From Bremia lactucae (taxonomy: Eukaryota; Oomycota; Peronosporomycetes; Peronosporales; Peronosporaceae), in assembly GCF_004359215.1 (NCBI RefSeq), contig NC_090611.1, positions 2,349,912 to 2,364,166 on the forward strand: a DNA stretch of 14,255 bases. The letters are read 5' to 3'. A program made the translations under genes and the position numbers. The notes under the pieces were generated by a model, which was not told the origin of the DNA, did not search any database, and saw nothing but the letters and a program-made list of their open reading frames with translations. Position 1 is the first letter of the stretch; every line of letters starts with the position of its first letter. Shown here piece after piece: positions 6,971 through 14,255 of this stretch.

Positions 6971-7784
6971 AAGACCAACTGACTCTGCTGCCCCCGCCCC
7001 CCCCCTGCCTTCGCTCTTGCCATGGACACCTCTGCCACTCCGACCACCCGCATCAACAGGTTTGACGACGCGAACTTCCAGATGTGGAAATTCAAGATGC
7101 AGTTGGTTCTGGAAGATCAGGACTTATGGGATGTGGTGAGGGGAGGTGAAGCCTGAGCACTTGACGAACCCACTGGACCAGTCGACTTAAAAACGAAAGT
7201 CGCGCAAGGCCATGGCGATAATCTGTCTCGCAATGGAGGATTCGCAGTTGCCTTTGGTTCGGTCGGCTAATGGCGCGTATGATACATAATCGCGTCTTGA
7301 AGGGCATTTCGAGAAGAAGAGTTTGGCGAACAAGCTCTTCTTACGTCGACGCTTTTTCACGACGGTGATGGACGAACGTGATGATGTGCTTCAGCACATC
7401 AATAAGAGCAAGAGATTGGCCGAACAGCCTGACGCAGTGGTCGCTCCGGTCAGCGAGGATGATCTGGTCATCACGCTTCTCGCAAGCTTAAGCGAGTCAT
7501 GCACGTTCCTGATTACGTCGTTGGAGTCAGGACTGACTCAAACGACGTAATCAGGAACGCGTTATTCGACTCGTTGTCGTGGGAACTCGTCACGTCTTGG
7601 CTAACGCATGAAGACATGAAACGCAAGGAGTAAGGTGGCGGCGTCGATGGAGTCGCGCACGGGCAAGGAAGGACAAGCATTTATAACAACAAACAACGGA
7701 CGGCGTAAGGGATGTCAAGCGGCTGCCAAGACTAGCAGTGCCTGCCATTATTGTGGGGGACACGGGCATTACATCGCCAAGTGC
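6963..7784 (+). pseudogene. gag: Element F gag with stops, frameshift and palindromic insert
   Basis: Gag begins at the primer-binding-site ATG (6963) or more plausibly at the in-frame MDTSATPTTRINRFDD ATG (7021). It has the WKFKMQLVLED N-terminal motif. A one-base loss near 7141 breaks the frame against A (DVVSGEVKPEH). Two stops follow: TAA in QSTYK near 7189 and TAA at 7287-7289 in place of Trp of AWSRLEG. The frame 7323-7550 then reads NKLFLRRRF to LLASLSES, where a 26-bp inverted duplication disrupts it. The rest of gag reaches MKRKE-stop at about 7630. The zinc knuckle CHYCGGHGHYIAKC (7743-7784) keeps all four ligands. This copy shows gag in its greatest extent here. Confidence 0.87.
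7504..7559. repeat. Near-perfect 26-bp inverted repeat inside F gag
   Basis: Arms 7504-7529 and 7534-7559 are reverse complements with one mismatch, separated by GGAC. Gag of element B continues at this point without the second arm, so the right arm looks like an inverted duplication of the left. A snap-back template switch is a likely cause. The insert breaks the gag frame. Confidence 0.85.
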
Positions 7785-8474
7785 CCTGTGAGAATTCGTG
7801 AGAACGCTGACCGGCACCGGCCGGCACAGTGTGCAAACGTCGCGCAGAGCGAAGACGACTCTGGTGATTTTCTCTTCTCGGTTGGTGGAAACTCAAGAAC
7901 CACCAAGTCGAGTTGCGTATGGCTGGTTGACTCGGGTACAACGCAGCACATGACATTCTCGAAACAGTTTATGACAAACTACAAGAATATATCTCCGGTG
8001 GACGTTCATCTTGCAGACGATGGTGTTGCTCAAGCGATCGGGAATGGTGACATTGTAATGTCAATGAAGACGCCCTGTGGAAATAAGAAGGGTATGCTTC
8101 GCGGAGTGTGGACTATTCCAAAGCTATCGCGCAATCTTTTCTCCGTTGGACGTTTCACAAAGGATATTGGACCAGTCACGTTCGAAAGCGATGGCTGTTT
8201 TGTCAAGGCAAAAGGGATGCAGTGGAAGCTTATAGCCTGCGAGGGCAAAGGACTGTTTAAGTTGTGTATGACGCCTGTCAGTACTGACGAAGCCAATGTG
8301 ACAAGCTCGTCGAAATGCCATGGGGACACCACTTCGTACCTCTGGCACCTTCGACTTGGGCACATTGGACATAGTGGTCAAGACACTATCGTCAAAAGAA
8401 ATCATGGTATTGGCATTGATCTTACTTTGGTCAAACAGTGGAAGCTGTGCGATGGTTGTGCACTTGGCAATTAA
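7785..8474 (+). pseudogene. pol: Element F protease and GAG-pre-integrase
   Basis: The 7635-8474 frame runs on from the zinc knuckle into the aspartic protease. Its active site is WLVDSGTTQHM (Asp codon 7929-7931). The usual fourth residue Ala is Thr, while the DSG core remains. Then come FSVGRFTKDIGPVTF and the pre-integrase zinc motif, with HLRLGHIGH and LCDGCALG all present. The frame ends at a TAA at 8472-8474, a CAA-to-TAA change in the expected GKQTRVSF sequence. Protease and zinc-finger regions are the best preserved of the window. Integrase continues right after the stop. Confidence 0.9.
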
Positions 8475-9300
8475 ACGCGAGTGAGTTTTATGCCAAACTC
8501 GCCTCATCGTGCAAAGAAGCTATTGGAAGTTATTCACAATGATGTGTGTGGACCTATGCGGTCAACGACTATCAGCGGCAAGCGGTATTTTGTCACTTTC
8601 ACGGACGAGTACTCGCATTTTATCACGGTATTTTTGCTGCGAAACAAGTCTGAAGTTGCCGAAAAATTTGCCGAGTTCGTTGCGTTCGCTGAAACTCAGA
8701 GTGGCAAAGTCGTCAAAGCTATTCGCTGTGATAATGGTGGCGAGTACAGGTCGGGTGAGATGGCCAAGTTCAGCAAGCGGTGCGGTATCGAGCAAAAGTT
8801 CACGCCACCTTATACTCCGCAGCTAGACGAAGTAGCTGAACGCATGAACTGGACGCTGGTAGAATGTGCAAGGTGCATGATTGAGCACGTAGCTGAACGC
8901 ATGAACCGGACGCTGGTAGAATGTGCAAGGTGTATGATTGAGCGCTGGACTGCCCAAGCCATAATGGGGCGAAGCAGTTATGACTTCCTCTTTTCTACGC
9001 AATCGTTGCCCAACGCGTGGTATTGTTATGAATGAGTCACCGTACCAAGTTTGGACTGGAAGAAAACCTGCGCTGACGAATTTGAAGGTTTTTGAATGCC
9101 ATGCATTTGTTACGGCTCCCAAAGAAAAATGCAGCAAGTTTGACGCTCTGTCAGTACGCTGTCGATTTATAGGCTACTCGGAGCATGAGAAAGCGTATCG
9201 ATTTGAAGAAGTAGAGAGTGGTCGTGTGCTTGTTAGCCGCGATGCAAAGTTTATGGAAGACACATTCGAAAGTGGGAGGCGCGACCGTCGCTATAACGAA
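8475..9300 (+). pseudogene. pol: Element F integrase with duplicated catalytic-Glu segment
   Basis: The frame 8481-9035 carries IHNDVCGPM (Asp 8541-8543), RCDNGGEY (Asp 8730-8732) and VAERMNW (Glu 8838-8840), a DD35E arrangement. A 57-bp tandem duplication then repeats the VAERMN-to-MIE segment. A 2-bp loss near 8945 moves the reading out of frame, and in the correct frame a TAA replaces the Tyr of the YWGEAV motif. The integrase C-terminal part resumes in frame 8980-9624 (SSFLRNRCPTRG, YQVWTGRKP, LKVFECHAF, GYSEHEKAYRFE, SRDAKFMEDTF). The protein would be inactive because of the frame breaks. The catalytic residues themselves survive. Confidence 0.9.
8832..8945 (+). repeat. 57-bp in-frame tandem duplication in F integrase
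   Basis: 8832-8888 and 8889-8945 are two copies of a 57-bp unit coding VAERMN(W/R)TLVECARCMIE plus one residue. They differ at only a few positions. The other integrases here (B, E) have one copy. The unit includes the third catalytic residue (Glu). Confidence 0.93.
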
Positions 9301-9690
9301 GTCACTGCTCAAAATGATGATGAAGCAACTGATCAGGACTTCCCACGACACGACCAGACGGACCACGAAACTGAAGAATCCGCGCAGGAAGAAGAAGTTA
9401 AGTCTGGCAGTAAGCGACACCAACGGACCCAATCGCTCGAAAAGGCGACTGGAGTACAGAGAATAAACGACCAAGTCGATCACTCGAAGAAATGTCAGCC
9501 ACAGCTCAAGACTTTGAGGCTGCGTACGTTGTGGATTCAGTGGGAGAAATGCCGACTACATTCAAGTAGGCAATGGAATCCAACGACGCAGCTAAATGGA
9601 AAGAAGCATGCGACTTGGAAATGAAGTCGCTACAAAAGAACAGGACCTGGACGCTAGTACTGTTGTCAAGGATGCGCCTCGACATGCACA
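9301..9690 (+). pseudogene. pol: Element F integrase tail, acidic linker and RT start
   Basis: The linker between integrase and RT is rich in Asp, Glu, Gln and Lys (DDEATDQDF, SAQEEEVKSGSKRHQRTQSLEKAT), close to that of element B. A frameshift after KAT moves the meaningful reading to another frame, with MSATAQDFEAAYVVDS, GEMPTTFK, a TAG near 9567, AMESNDAAKWKEACD and KNRTWTLV, the beginning of RT. Then similarity stops. RT is thus truncated before any catalytic motif. The product would be a non-functional tail. Confidence 0.82.
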
Positions 9691-9831
9691 AGACTAACCG
9701 GTAAAGTACCGGTGATCATCGACATCGCACGACAGCGACATCTGCATGCGACAGCACAACAGATGGTTCCGCGAACGCTCGATGATCTACTTCAAGATGC
9801 GCAAATTATCATGTTCAAGATGGTAACCTTA
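9691..9831. other. Unassigned stretch between elements F and LTR5
   Basis: No coding similarity is visible. An ACCGGT pair at about 9697-9712 recalls the LTR ends. The last bases (about 9820-9831, ATGGTAACCTTA) look like a degraded primer-binding site of the LTR5 element read on the minus strand. The middle is simple CGACA/GCGACA-like sequence of unknown origin. Confidence 0.5.
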
Positions 9832-9991
9832 TGTAAAGGTCACGTGAGCACTAGTTGGCAAAATGCGAAGTAAGTATATTAAAGGTCCTTAGTTCGCAAT
9901 CCGTTTGCTGCCTCTAAGCCTACTGGATACTTTACTGGATTTACTTACCGGCTTCATTCATTCTAGCCAATTAGCATCTACCACGTGGAGG
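9832..9991 (-). repeat. LTR5: truncated, solo minus-strand copia LTR
   Basis: TG at 9832-9833, then a CACTAGTTGGCAAAATGC block matching the reverse of the LTR4 end, a TATA-like box (about 9871-9882), GGTCCTTAGTTCGCAA and a CCTCTAAGCC block as in LTR1. A TACTGGATACTTTACTGGAT-like insertion follows, then TTCTAGCCAATTAG. The CRE array and U3 end are absent. It is cut at 9991, where plus-strand element E begins. Confidence 0.78.
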
Positions 9992-10380
9992 GGTGTACTC
10001 AAGGGCGTATGGCATATTCCTAAGCTGAGTCGCAATCTGTTCTCTGTTGGCCGATTCACCAAGGACGTTGCACCCGTCACTTTCGACAGCAAGTATTGCT
10101 CTGTGCTGCTTAAAGAAAACAAGTGGACGATCGGCACCCGTGTCGGAAAAGGTTTGTTCAAGCTAAATATGTCTCCAGTACCGGTTGAGACGGTGAACAT
10201 GGCAAGCGAGTCTCAAAGCTCGACCATTTCCAGTCGTATCTTTGGCATCTTCGACTTGGCCATATTAGTTACAGCGGACTAGAAGCCATCGTTAACAACA
10301 ACCTTGCTACTTGGATCGACATTCGGTCTATCAAGCAGTGGCTATGTCGAGGCTTTGCTTTAGGCAAACAAAATCGCGTC
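9992..10380 (+). pseudogene. pol: Element E pre-integrase segment (D-type), 5' broken
   Basis: The sequence begins in mid-gene at GVLKGVWHIPKLSRNLFSVGRF, exactly one base after the point where fragment B' ends. It continues through KWTIGTRVGKGLFKLNMSPVPVETVNMASESQSSTIS. A single-base loss near 10231 (D' has one more A) then shifts the frame. The zinc-binding part reads on in the other frame, with YLWHLRLGHIS and LCRGFALGK, where the second Cys is Phe. Protease, gag and LTR are absent upstream. The nearest copy is D', on the opposite strand. Confidence 0.88.
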
Positions 10381-11195
10381 AAGTATCAATCAGCTTCAAC
10401 GGATCGTACAAAAGACCTTTCGGAAGTTGTCCACAGTGATGTGTGCGGGCCGATGAGGACTCCAACTTTCGGTGGAATGAAGTACTTTGTTACTTTAGTC
10501 GATGATAAATCTCGGCACTGCGCGGTATACCTTATGCGCAATAGGTCCGAAGTTTTCAGCAAGTTTGCTCACTTTGTGAATATGGCCGAGAACAAGACTG
10601 ACAGTCGTAAAAAGGTGCTTCGGAGTGACAACGGGGGCGAGTACAAGTCAGCCAAGCTTATCAGATTTTGTGCTGATCGGGGTATCATCCAGAAGTTTAC
10701 GCCTCCGTACACCCCTGAACTTAACGGTGTGGCTGAGAGGATGAACCGCACACTAGTCGAATGTGCACGGTGTATGCTTGAGCATGCTAGTTTGGCCAAG
10801 GAGTATTGGGGTGAGGCAGTAATGACAGCAGCGTTTCTTCGTAATGGGCTAAACTCGTGCTCACACGTCGCCCAAGACTCCTTACGAGGAATGGACGAAG
10901 AAAAGCCAATACTCGCAAATGTCAAGGTGTTTGGCTGCCATGCATATGTGCACGTTCCCAAAGAAAAGCGTTTAAAGCTGGAACCGCGAGCTACTCTGTG
11001 TCGTTTTCTCGGGTATTCCGAACATGAGACGGCATACCGTTTTGAGGACTTATCGTCGGGCCGAATCATTATCAGTCGCGACGCCAAGTTTATGAATGAC
11101 ACTTTTACCAGTGGAAAATGTGGCCAAGCTCTCGATTCGGTAACCGAATTTCAGGATGGAAACGACGTTACAGACAATCAAGACGACGATGAAGA
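10381..11195 (+). pseudogene. pol: Element E integrase core (D-type), ends at fold-back junction
   Basis: This is the best integrase core in the window: a single frame 10441-11208, with the first Asp just upstream (HSDVCGPM, 10438-10440), RSDNGGEY (Asp 10627-10629) and GVAERMNRT (Glu 10735-10737), a DD35E spacing. GCHAYVHVPKEKRLKLEPR, GYSEHETAYRFED and ISRDAKFMNDTF follow. Around 10850-10910 two opposite single-base changes put about 17 to 20 codons out of frame and then restore it. The D copy reads the expected RAHTSLKTPYEEWTKKKP there. The integrase C-terminus breaks off at 11195 in the acidic DDDE stretch, where inverted D' sequence starts. The few codons to 11208 belong to D'. Confidence 0.9.
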
Positions 11196-11787
11196 AGGTT
11201 GTTGTTAACGGTGGCTTCTAGTCCGCTGTTACCAATATGGCCAAGTCGAAGATGCCAAAGATACGACTTGGAAATGGTCGAGCTTTGAGACTCGCTTGCC
11301 ATGTTCACCGTCTCAACCGGTACTGAAGACATATTTAGCTTGAACAAACCTTTTCCGACACGGGTGCCGATCGTCCACTTGTCTTTTCTAAGCAGCACAA
11401 AGCAATACTTGCTGTCGAAAGTGACGGGTGCAACGTCCTTGGTGAATCGGCCAACAGAGAACAGATTGCGACTCAGCTTAGGAATATGCCATACGCCCTT
11501 GAGTACACCTTTCTTCATTCCTCTTGGAGAAGGCATAGACATCACGATGTCGCCAACCGCTTGAACAATGCCATCGTCCGCGGGATTCACGCTTACAGAG
11601 TCAATCTTCTTGTAATTTCTCATGAACGTCTTGGTGTGCGACATATGCTGAGTCGCACTCTAATCGATTAGCCACACGGACGACGCTTGAGCTTCTCCGA
11701 TCGAAAACAGATACTCGTCATGGTCCTCATCTCGCACGACGTTAGCTCGCTGAAAACGCTGTCGAGAGTTGTTGTTGTGGTTGTTGT
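11196..11787 (-). pseudogene. pol: Fragment D': D-type protease and pre-integrase fused to LTR3
   Basis: On the minus strand, directly after the LTR3 end, this reads a CAA/AAC-rich Asn linker, FQRANVV, EYLFSI and the protease site. Here the DSG motif has become Asp-stop-Ser (TAG with an adjacent Gly-to-Ser change). It continues MSHTKTFMRNYKKI to PRGMKKGVLKGVWHIPKLSRNLF and the pre-integrase histidines (YLWHLRLGHIG) before ending at the fold-back (11195/11196). The 158-codon frame 11644-11168 covers most of it. Gag and primer-binding site are missing between LTR and protease, as in B'. It is a dead fragment. Confidence 0.88.
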
Positions 11788-11995
11788 TGAAGAAAAGCAC
11801 TTGAGTAGTAGGATGCAAAATGCAAGTAAATATATTTAAGGTCCTTAGTTCGCAAAATCATTTGCTACCTCTAAGCCAATCATTACTTCTAGCCTATCAT
11901 ATCCCATGGAATGTTTTAGAAGCTACTGACGTCACTAAATGACGTCATTACCGGTACCTAACTGGTACTAAACTTGTATCTTACCGGTTTACTCT
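11788..11995 (-). repeat. LTR3 (D-type copia LTR, 3' LTR of element D)
   Basis: TG at 11788-11789 abuts the CAA/AAC-rich linker of D'. The right edge is near the RNase H stop (11989-11991). A TATA-like box lies at about 11827-11840, then GGTCCTTAGTTCGCAAAATC and CCAAT-like blocks. It differs from LTR1 mainly by a clean 27-bp absence that removes two CRE units. Confidence 0.83.
11927..11947. promoter_or_regulatory. Two TGACGTCA (CRE-like) sites in LTR3
   Basis: TGACGTCA at 11927 and 11940, 13 bp apart. LTR1 has four. The missing stretch is 14 plus 13 bp, two whole repeat units, as expected for slippage or unequal exchange inside the array. Confidence 0.75.
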
Positions 11996-12590
11996 GCTGA
12001 TCGAGACGCTACCTGAACATCACTCCCTCTCGACTCGATAGCAACTGAAGCTTGAATGCCGAGCTTAGATCGAAGTGTGCCGAACTGAACTGCAGGAATT
12101 GGCTTGGTCATTAAGTCTGCCAACATGTCGAGCGTCGGGCAATACTCAATCACCACATGACCATCTTCGACCTTTTCACGTACGAAATGGTATCGAATAT
12201 CAATGTGCTTGGTGTGCTTGTGAAATTCAGGATTCTTTGCCAACGCGATTGCCCCTTGATTATCTTCGTACACCAATAACTCATTTACACTTAAGTCTTC
12301 GCCGAGCTCGCGCATTAAAGCTTTAAGCGACACAGCTTCTTGATTGGCTTCTGATAGCGCCATATACTCAGCTTCTGTAGAAGATAGTGCAACCGTCCGT
12401 TGTTTCTTGCTGCGCCAGCTGACGCAGCCACCGTTTAGCACAAACACGTACCCGCTGGTACTTCTTCTTGTTTTAATATCACCTGCCCAGTACGCGTCCG
12501 AATAGTCCTCCATTATTCCACAACCAGACCCTGCAAACCTGATTCCATGTGTTAAAGTTGCTTGCAGGTACCGGAACACGCTTTAGAGCT
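11989..12590 (-). pseudogene. pol: Element D RNase H (D-type)
   Basis: A 196-codon frame (12579-11989) has YSDAYWAGD (first Asp kept; the usual second Asp of DADW is Tyr), RRSTSGYVF, VSWRSKKQRTVALSSTEAEY, YEDNQGAI and MLADLMTKP. The SWRSKKQ motif is intact here, unlike in B. It is joined to RT in a different frame: a GT dinucleotide is missing in the AAGCGTGT stretch near 12575 relative to B, so RT reads on into a false tail (RVPVPASNF). The Trp of THWQALKRV, a stop in B and G, is preserved. The domain has a full set of acidic residues but is separated from RT by the frameshift. Confidence 0.9.
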
Positions 12591-13583
12591 TGCCAGTGAG
12601 TTGGACACGGATCAGCAGCAAACTGACTCAGAGCTCCCACAGCTGCAGCAAGGTCCGGACGAGTAACAACCATCAAATACATCAGAACACCAGCAGCACT
12701 GCGGTACGGAACATTCTTCATAGTCTCGTGATGTTTGCAGCCGTTTTCGCACATCGCCTTGGTAAGCTTTAGTCCAGTGTCTTGAGGTGTCTTTACAGGC
12801 TTGCAATCTTGCATGCCGTACTTGATCAGAATCGACTGCAAAAACTTAGTTTGTCGCATTGACACATCGCCTGTCTTGCCATCTCGCTCCACTTGCAAGC
12901 CGAGACAAAAGATGAGCTCACCTAGGTCGGACATCTCGAACCGCTTGCTTAAAGCATTTTTGGTATCATGTAGTAACGCCGTGTCACTGCACGTGAGAAT
13001 AAGATCATCGACGTAGATGACCACAAATATTATAGCCGACTTGTTGCGCTTGTCGTAAACACAGTGATCCATTTCACACTTTGTAAATCCAGTCATGTGC
13101 ATGAATTCGTCGATAATTTGGTTCCACATCCTAGGAGACTGCTTAAGTCCATAAAGCGCGTGCTTGAGTTTGCATACATGATCGGGATAATCGGGGCTAA
13201 CGAAACCTTCAGGCTGCTTCATGTAAATGTCTTCGTCTAGATGGCCATTAAGGAACGCTGTCTTGACGTCCATTTAATTCAAATAAGACCCCGCTGAGCC
13301 GCAATACTGAGGATGATTCGAATCGAGGTAAATTTGGCAACAGGCGCACCTGTCTCTTCAAAGTCGACGCCGTACTTCTGCAGAAAACCTTTAGCAACAA
13401 GTCGAGCCTTGTATCGCTCGATGAGTCCTTCAGCAGTTTCTTTGACCTTGAAAACCCACTTGCTGCTGATTGCTTTTCGGCTACTTGGTAAAGACACAAG
13501 CTCCCATGTTTTGTTCTTGATTAGCGACTCGAACTCAGATTCACACGCTTCCTTCCATTTGCTTGCGTCGCTGGATTCCATGC
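12591..13583 (-). pseudogene. pol: Element D reverse transcriptase (D-type)
   Basis: Frame 13273-12479 begins at the DVKTAFLNG catalytic Asp and reads [21 protein letters not shown] (catalytic Asp pair, residues 89-90), [11 protein letters not shown] and [19 protein letters not shown]. The N-terminal RT part is in frame 13581-13279, which ends RGLI-stop just before it, where B reads RGLILHQMDVK. A short deletion and substitutions near 13275-13285 cause this stop. Also, the usual FAPVAKFTS reads GAPVAKFTS. Compared with B it lacks the 2-bp loss in the ALYGLK region, so B and D carry different lesions. Confidence 0.9.
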
Positions 13584-14255
13584 TGACTTGAACGATGTCG
13601 ACACTTCTCCCACTGAATCCACGACGTGCGCACAGTTCAATTCTTCTTCTTTGATTGACGTTAGTAAGGCCGACATGTCTTTGAGCGATCCTTCCGGTCT
13701 CTGTGATGGTCTTCGTGGTGTACCATTTGTAAAGCTTACGCGCCCATGGCGTTTTGAGCTTGGCGGACGTGACAAACTTTCAAGCGATTGCGTCCTCAGA
13801 TAGCGCTTGGATCCTGGCTCAAACTCCGCATTTGGCCGCTCGTATTTTGTTCTTGTGGCAATTGCGTTTCTTCACAGCTCTCCATATTCTTGGACGACTG
13901 ATCTGGCATATCTTCATCGTCGTCTTGATTGTCTGTAACGTCGTTTCCATCTTAAAATTCGGTTACCGAATCGAGAGCTTGGCCACATTTTCCACTGGTA
14001 AAAGTGTCATTCATAAACTTGGCGTCGCGACTGATAATGGTTCGGCCCGACGATATGTCCTCAAAACGGTATGCCTTCTCATGTTCGGAATTCCCGAGAA
14101 AACGTCACAGAGTAGCTCGCGATTCCAGCTTCAAACGTTTTTCCTTGGGAACGTGCACATATGCATGGCAGCCAAACACCTTGACATTTGCGAGTATTGG
14201 CTTTTTCTTCGTCCATTCCTCGTAAGGAGTCTTGAGCGACGTGTGAGCACGAGTT
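13584..14255 (-). pseudogene. pol: Element D integrase C-terminal part and linker
   Basis: From the right edge the minus strand reads RAHTSLKTPYEEWTKKKP, GCHAYVHVPKEKRLKLE, then a TGA in place of Cys in the LCRFLGYSEHE region (near 14107), then SEHEKAYRFED, ISRDAKFMNDTFTSG and a TAA near 13953. A Gln/Ser-rich acidic linker (DDDEDMPDQSS) and KRHGR follow. This segment is close to E 10850-11195. The linker towards RT (13584-13800) diverges strongly from F-type, and a one-base loss near 13582 separates it from the RT frame. The catalytic core lies outside the window. Confidence 0.85.

Larger units (their letters stand above)
6739..9690 (+). mobile_element. Element F: 3'-truncated Ty1/copia element
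   Basis: The plus-strand order is LTR4, primer-binding site, gag, zinc knuckle, protease, integrase and the first few residues of RT. The RT catalytic core, RNase H and a recognisable 3' LTR are missing. Homology fades after KNRTWTLV near 9660-9690. An ACCGGT pair at about 9697-9712 resembles the start of an LTR and may be a remnant of the 3' LTR. The copy has numerous stops and frameshifts plus two local sequence duplications (7504-7559 and 8832-8945). Confidence 0.87.
9992..11510. repeat. Inverted repeat: E arm (9992-10305) and D' arm (11196-11510)
   Basis: The two arms of about 310 bp are reverse complements with only a few differences and enclose 890 bp of integrase. The right arm turns at 11195 with at most a base or two of shared sequence. 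The outer end of the left arm is the break at 9991/9992, while the right arm continues as D'. Confidence 0.88.
11511..13583 (-). repeat. Repeat block copy 2 (protease piece, LTR3, RNase H, RT)
   Basis: Same order and orientation as 1692-3803. Homology runs through the LTR-to-protease fusion, RNase H and RT to the MESSDASKWKEAC motif near 13581, where copy 1 switches to F-type sequence and copy 2 continues into its own integrase linker. Copy 2 is shorter mainly by the 27-bp LTR difference. Confidence 0.85.
11788..14255 (-). mobile_element. Element D: 3' part of a D-type Ty1/copia element, cut by window edge
   Basis: On the minus strand it runs from the integrase C-terminal part (window edge) through RT, RNase H and LTR3. 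Gag, protease and the front of integrase lie outside the window. Stops and frameshifts occur in every module. Its integrase part is close to that of E (10850-11195) on the opposite strand. Confidence 0.88.

Noticed and set aside
10569..11102. 177-codon open frame on the minus strand, with a partial echo at 14004-14225 on plus
   Set aside because: Both are antisense shadows of the same integrase segment (E on plus, D on minus). Their similarity comes from the real coding strand.
10441..11208. A domesticated integrase gene, because E keeps a long open frame with DD35E
   Set aside because: It lacks a sound zinc finger (one Cys lost, frameshift upstream), has compensating indels, and ends in an artefactual joint. 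A host role is not supported.
9992..11510. Inverted repeats as terminal repeats of a DNA transposon or foldback element
   Set aside because: The arms are internal pieces of copia pol coding sequence, and the outer end of one arm is a break, not a terminus. I see no target duplication.
1..14255. A novel defence or metabolic gene system
   Set aside because: All coding similarity is accounted for by copia gag-pol modules. The novelty here is structural (rearrangement, regulation), not a new gene system.

Overview
The window is a cluster of decayed, nested and rearranged Ty1/copia-type LTR retrotransposons. I see no convincing host gene, RNA gene or CRISPR array. Eukaryotic copia gag-pol modules are present in several copies: a gag zinc knuckle, a D-S-G protease, an HHCC/DD35E integrase, a YVDD reverse transcriptase and an RNase H ending in a TKP motif. 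The protein style resembles copia elements of oomycetes (Phytophthora-like), but that assignment is inference. No copy is intact, because every module carries frameshifts, stops or deletions.

Layout, left to right. Element A (1-1691, minus) is gag-pro-int cut by the left window edge. Fragment B' (1692-1973, minus) is a protease piece. LTR1 (1974-2208) ends element B (to about 6376, minus), which runs RNase H, RT, integrase, protease, gag, primer-binding site and LTR2 (6160-6376). Fragment G (6377-6738, plus) is a broken RT/RNase H end. LTR4 (6739-6955, plus) and a primer-binding site lead into element F (to about 9690, plus), with gag-pro-int and only the start of RT. A short unassigned stretch (9691-9831) and a partial minus-strand LTR5 (9832-9991) follow. 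Element E (9992-11195, plus) is a pre-integrase and integrase segment. At 11195 it turns back into D' (11196-11787, minus), then LTR3 (11788-11995) and element D (RNase H, RT, integrase; minus) to the right edge.

Two subfamilies can be told apart. One, here called F-type, supplies A, F and the gag-pro-int half of B. The other, D-type, supplies D, D', E, B' and the RT/RNase H half of B. Element B is therefore a chimera with its joint near 3800. The D-type block 1692-3803 is repeated in the same orientation at 11511-13583.

The most notable structure is a matched pair of breaks. B' stops at exactly the base where E starts, relative to the unbroken D' copy, and the two halves lie in opposite orientation. 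Reversing 1692-9991 rejoins them and also turns the two D-type blocks into a large head-to-head palindrome of about 2.4 kb per arm. An inversion of about 8.3 kb, or an assembly mis-orientation, is the simplest reading.

Regulatory sequence is in the LTRs: arrays of TGACGTCA (CRE/bZIP-type) sites with a fixed 13-14-13 bp step, a TATA box, and a primer-binding site complementary to the anticodon arm of initiator tRNA-Met that contains an ATG in frame with gag.
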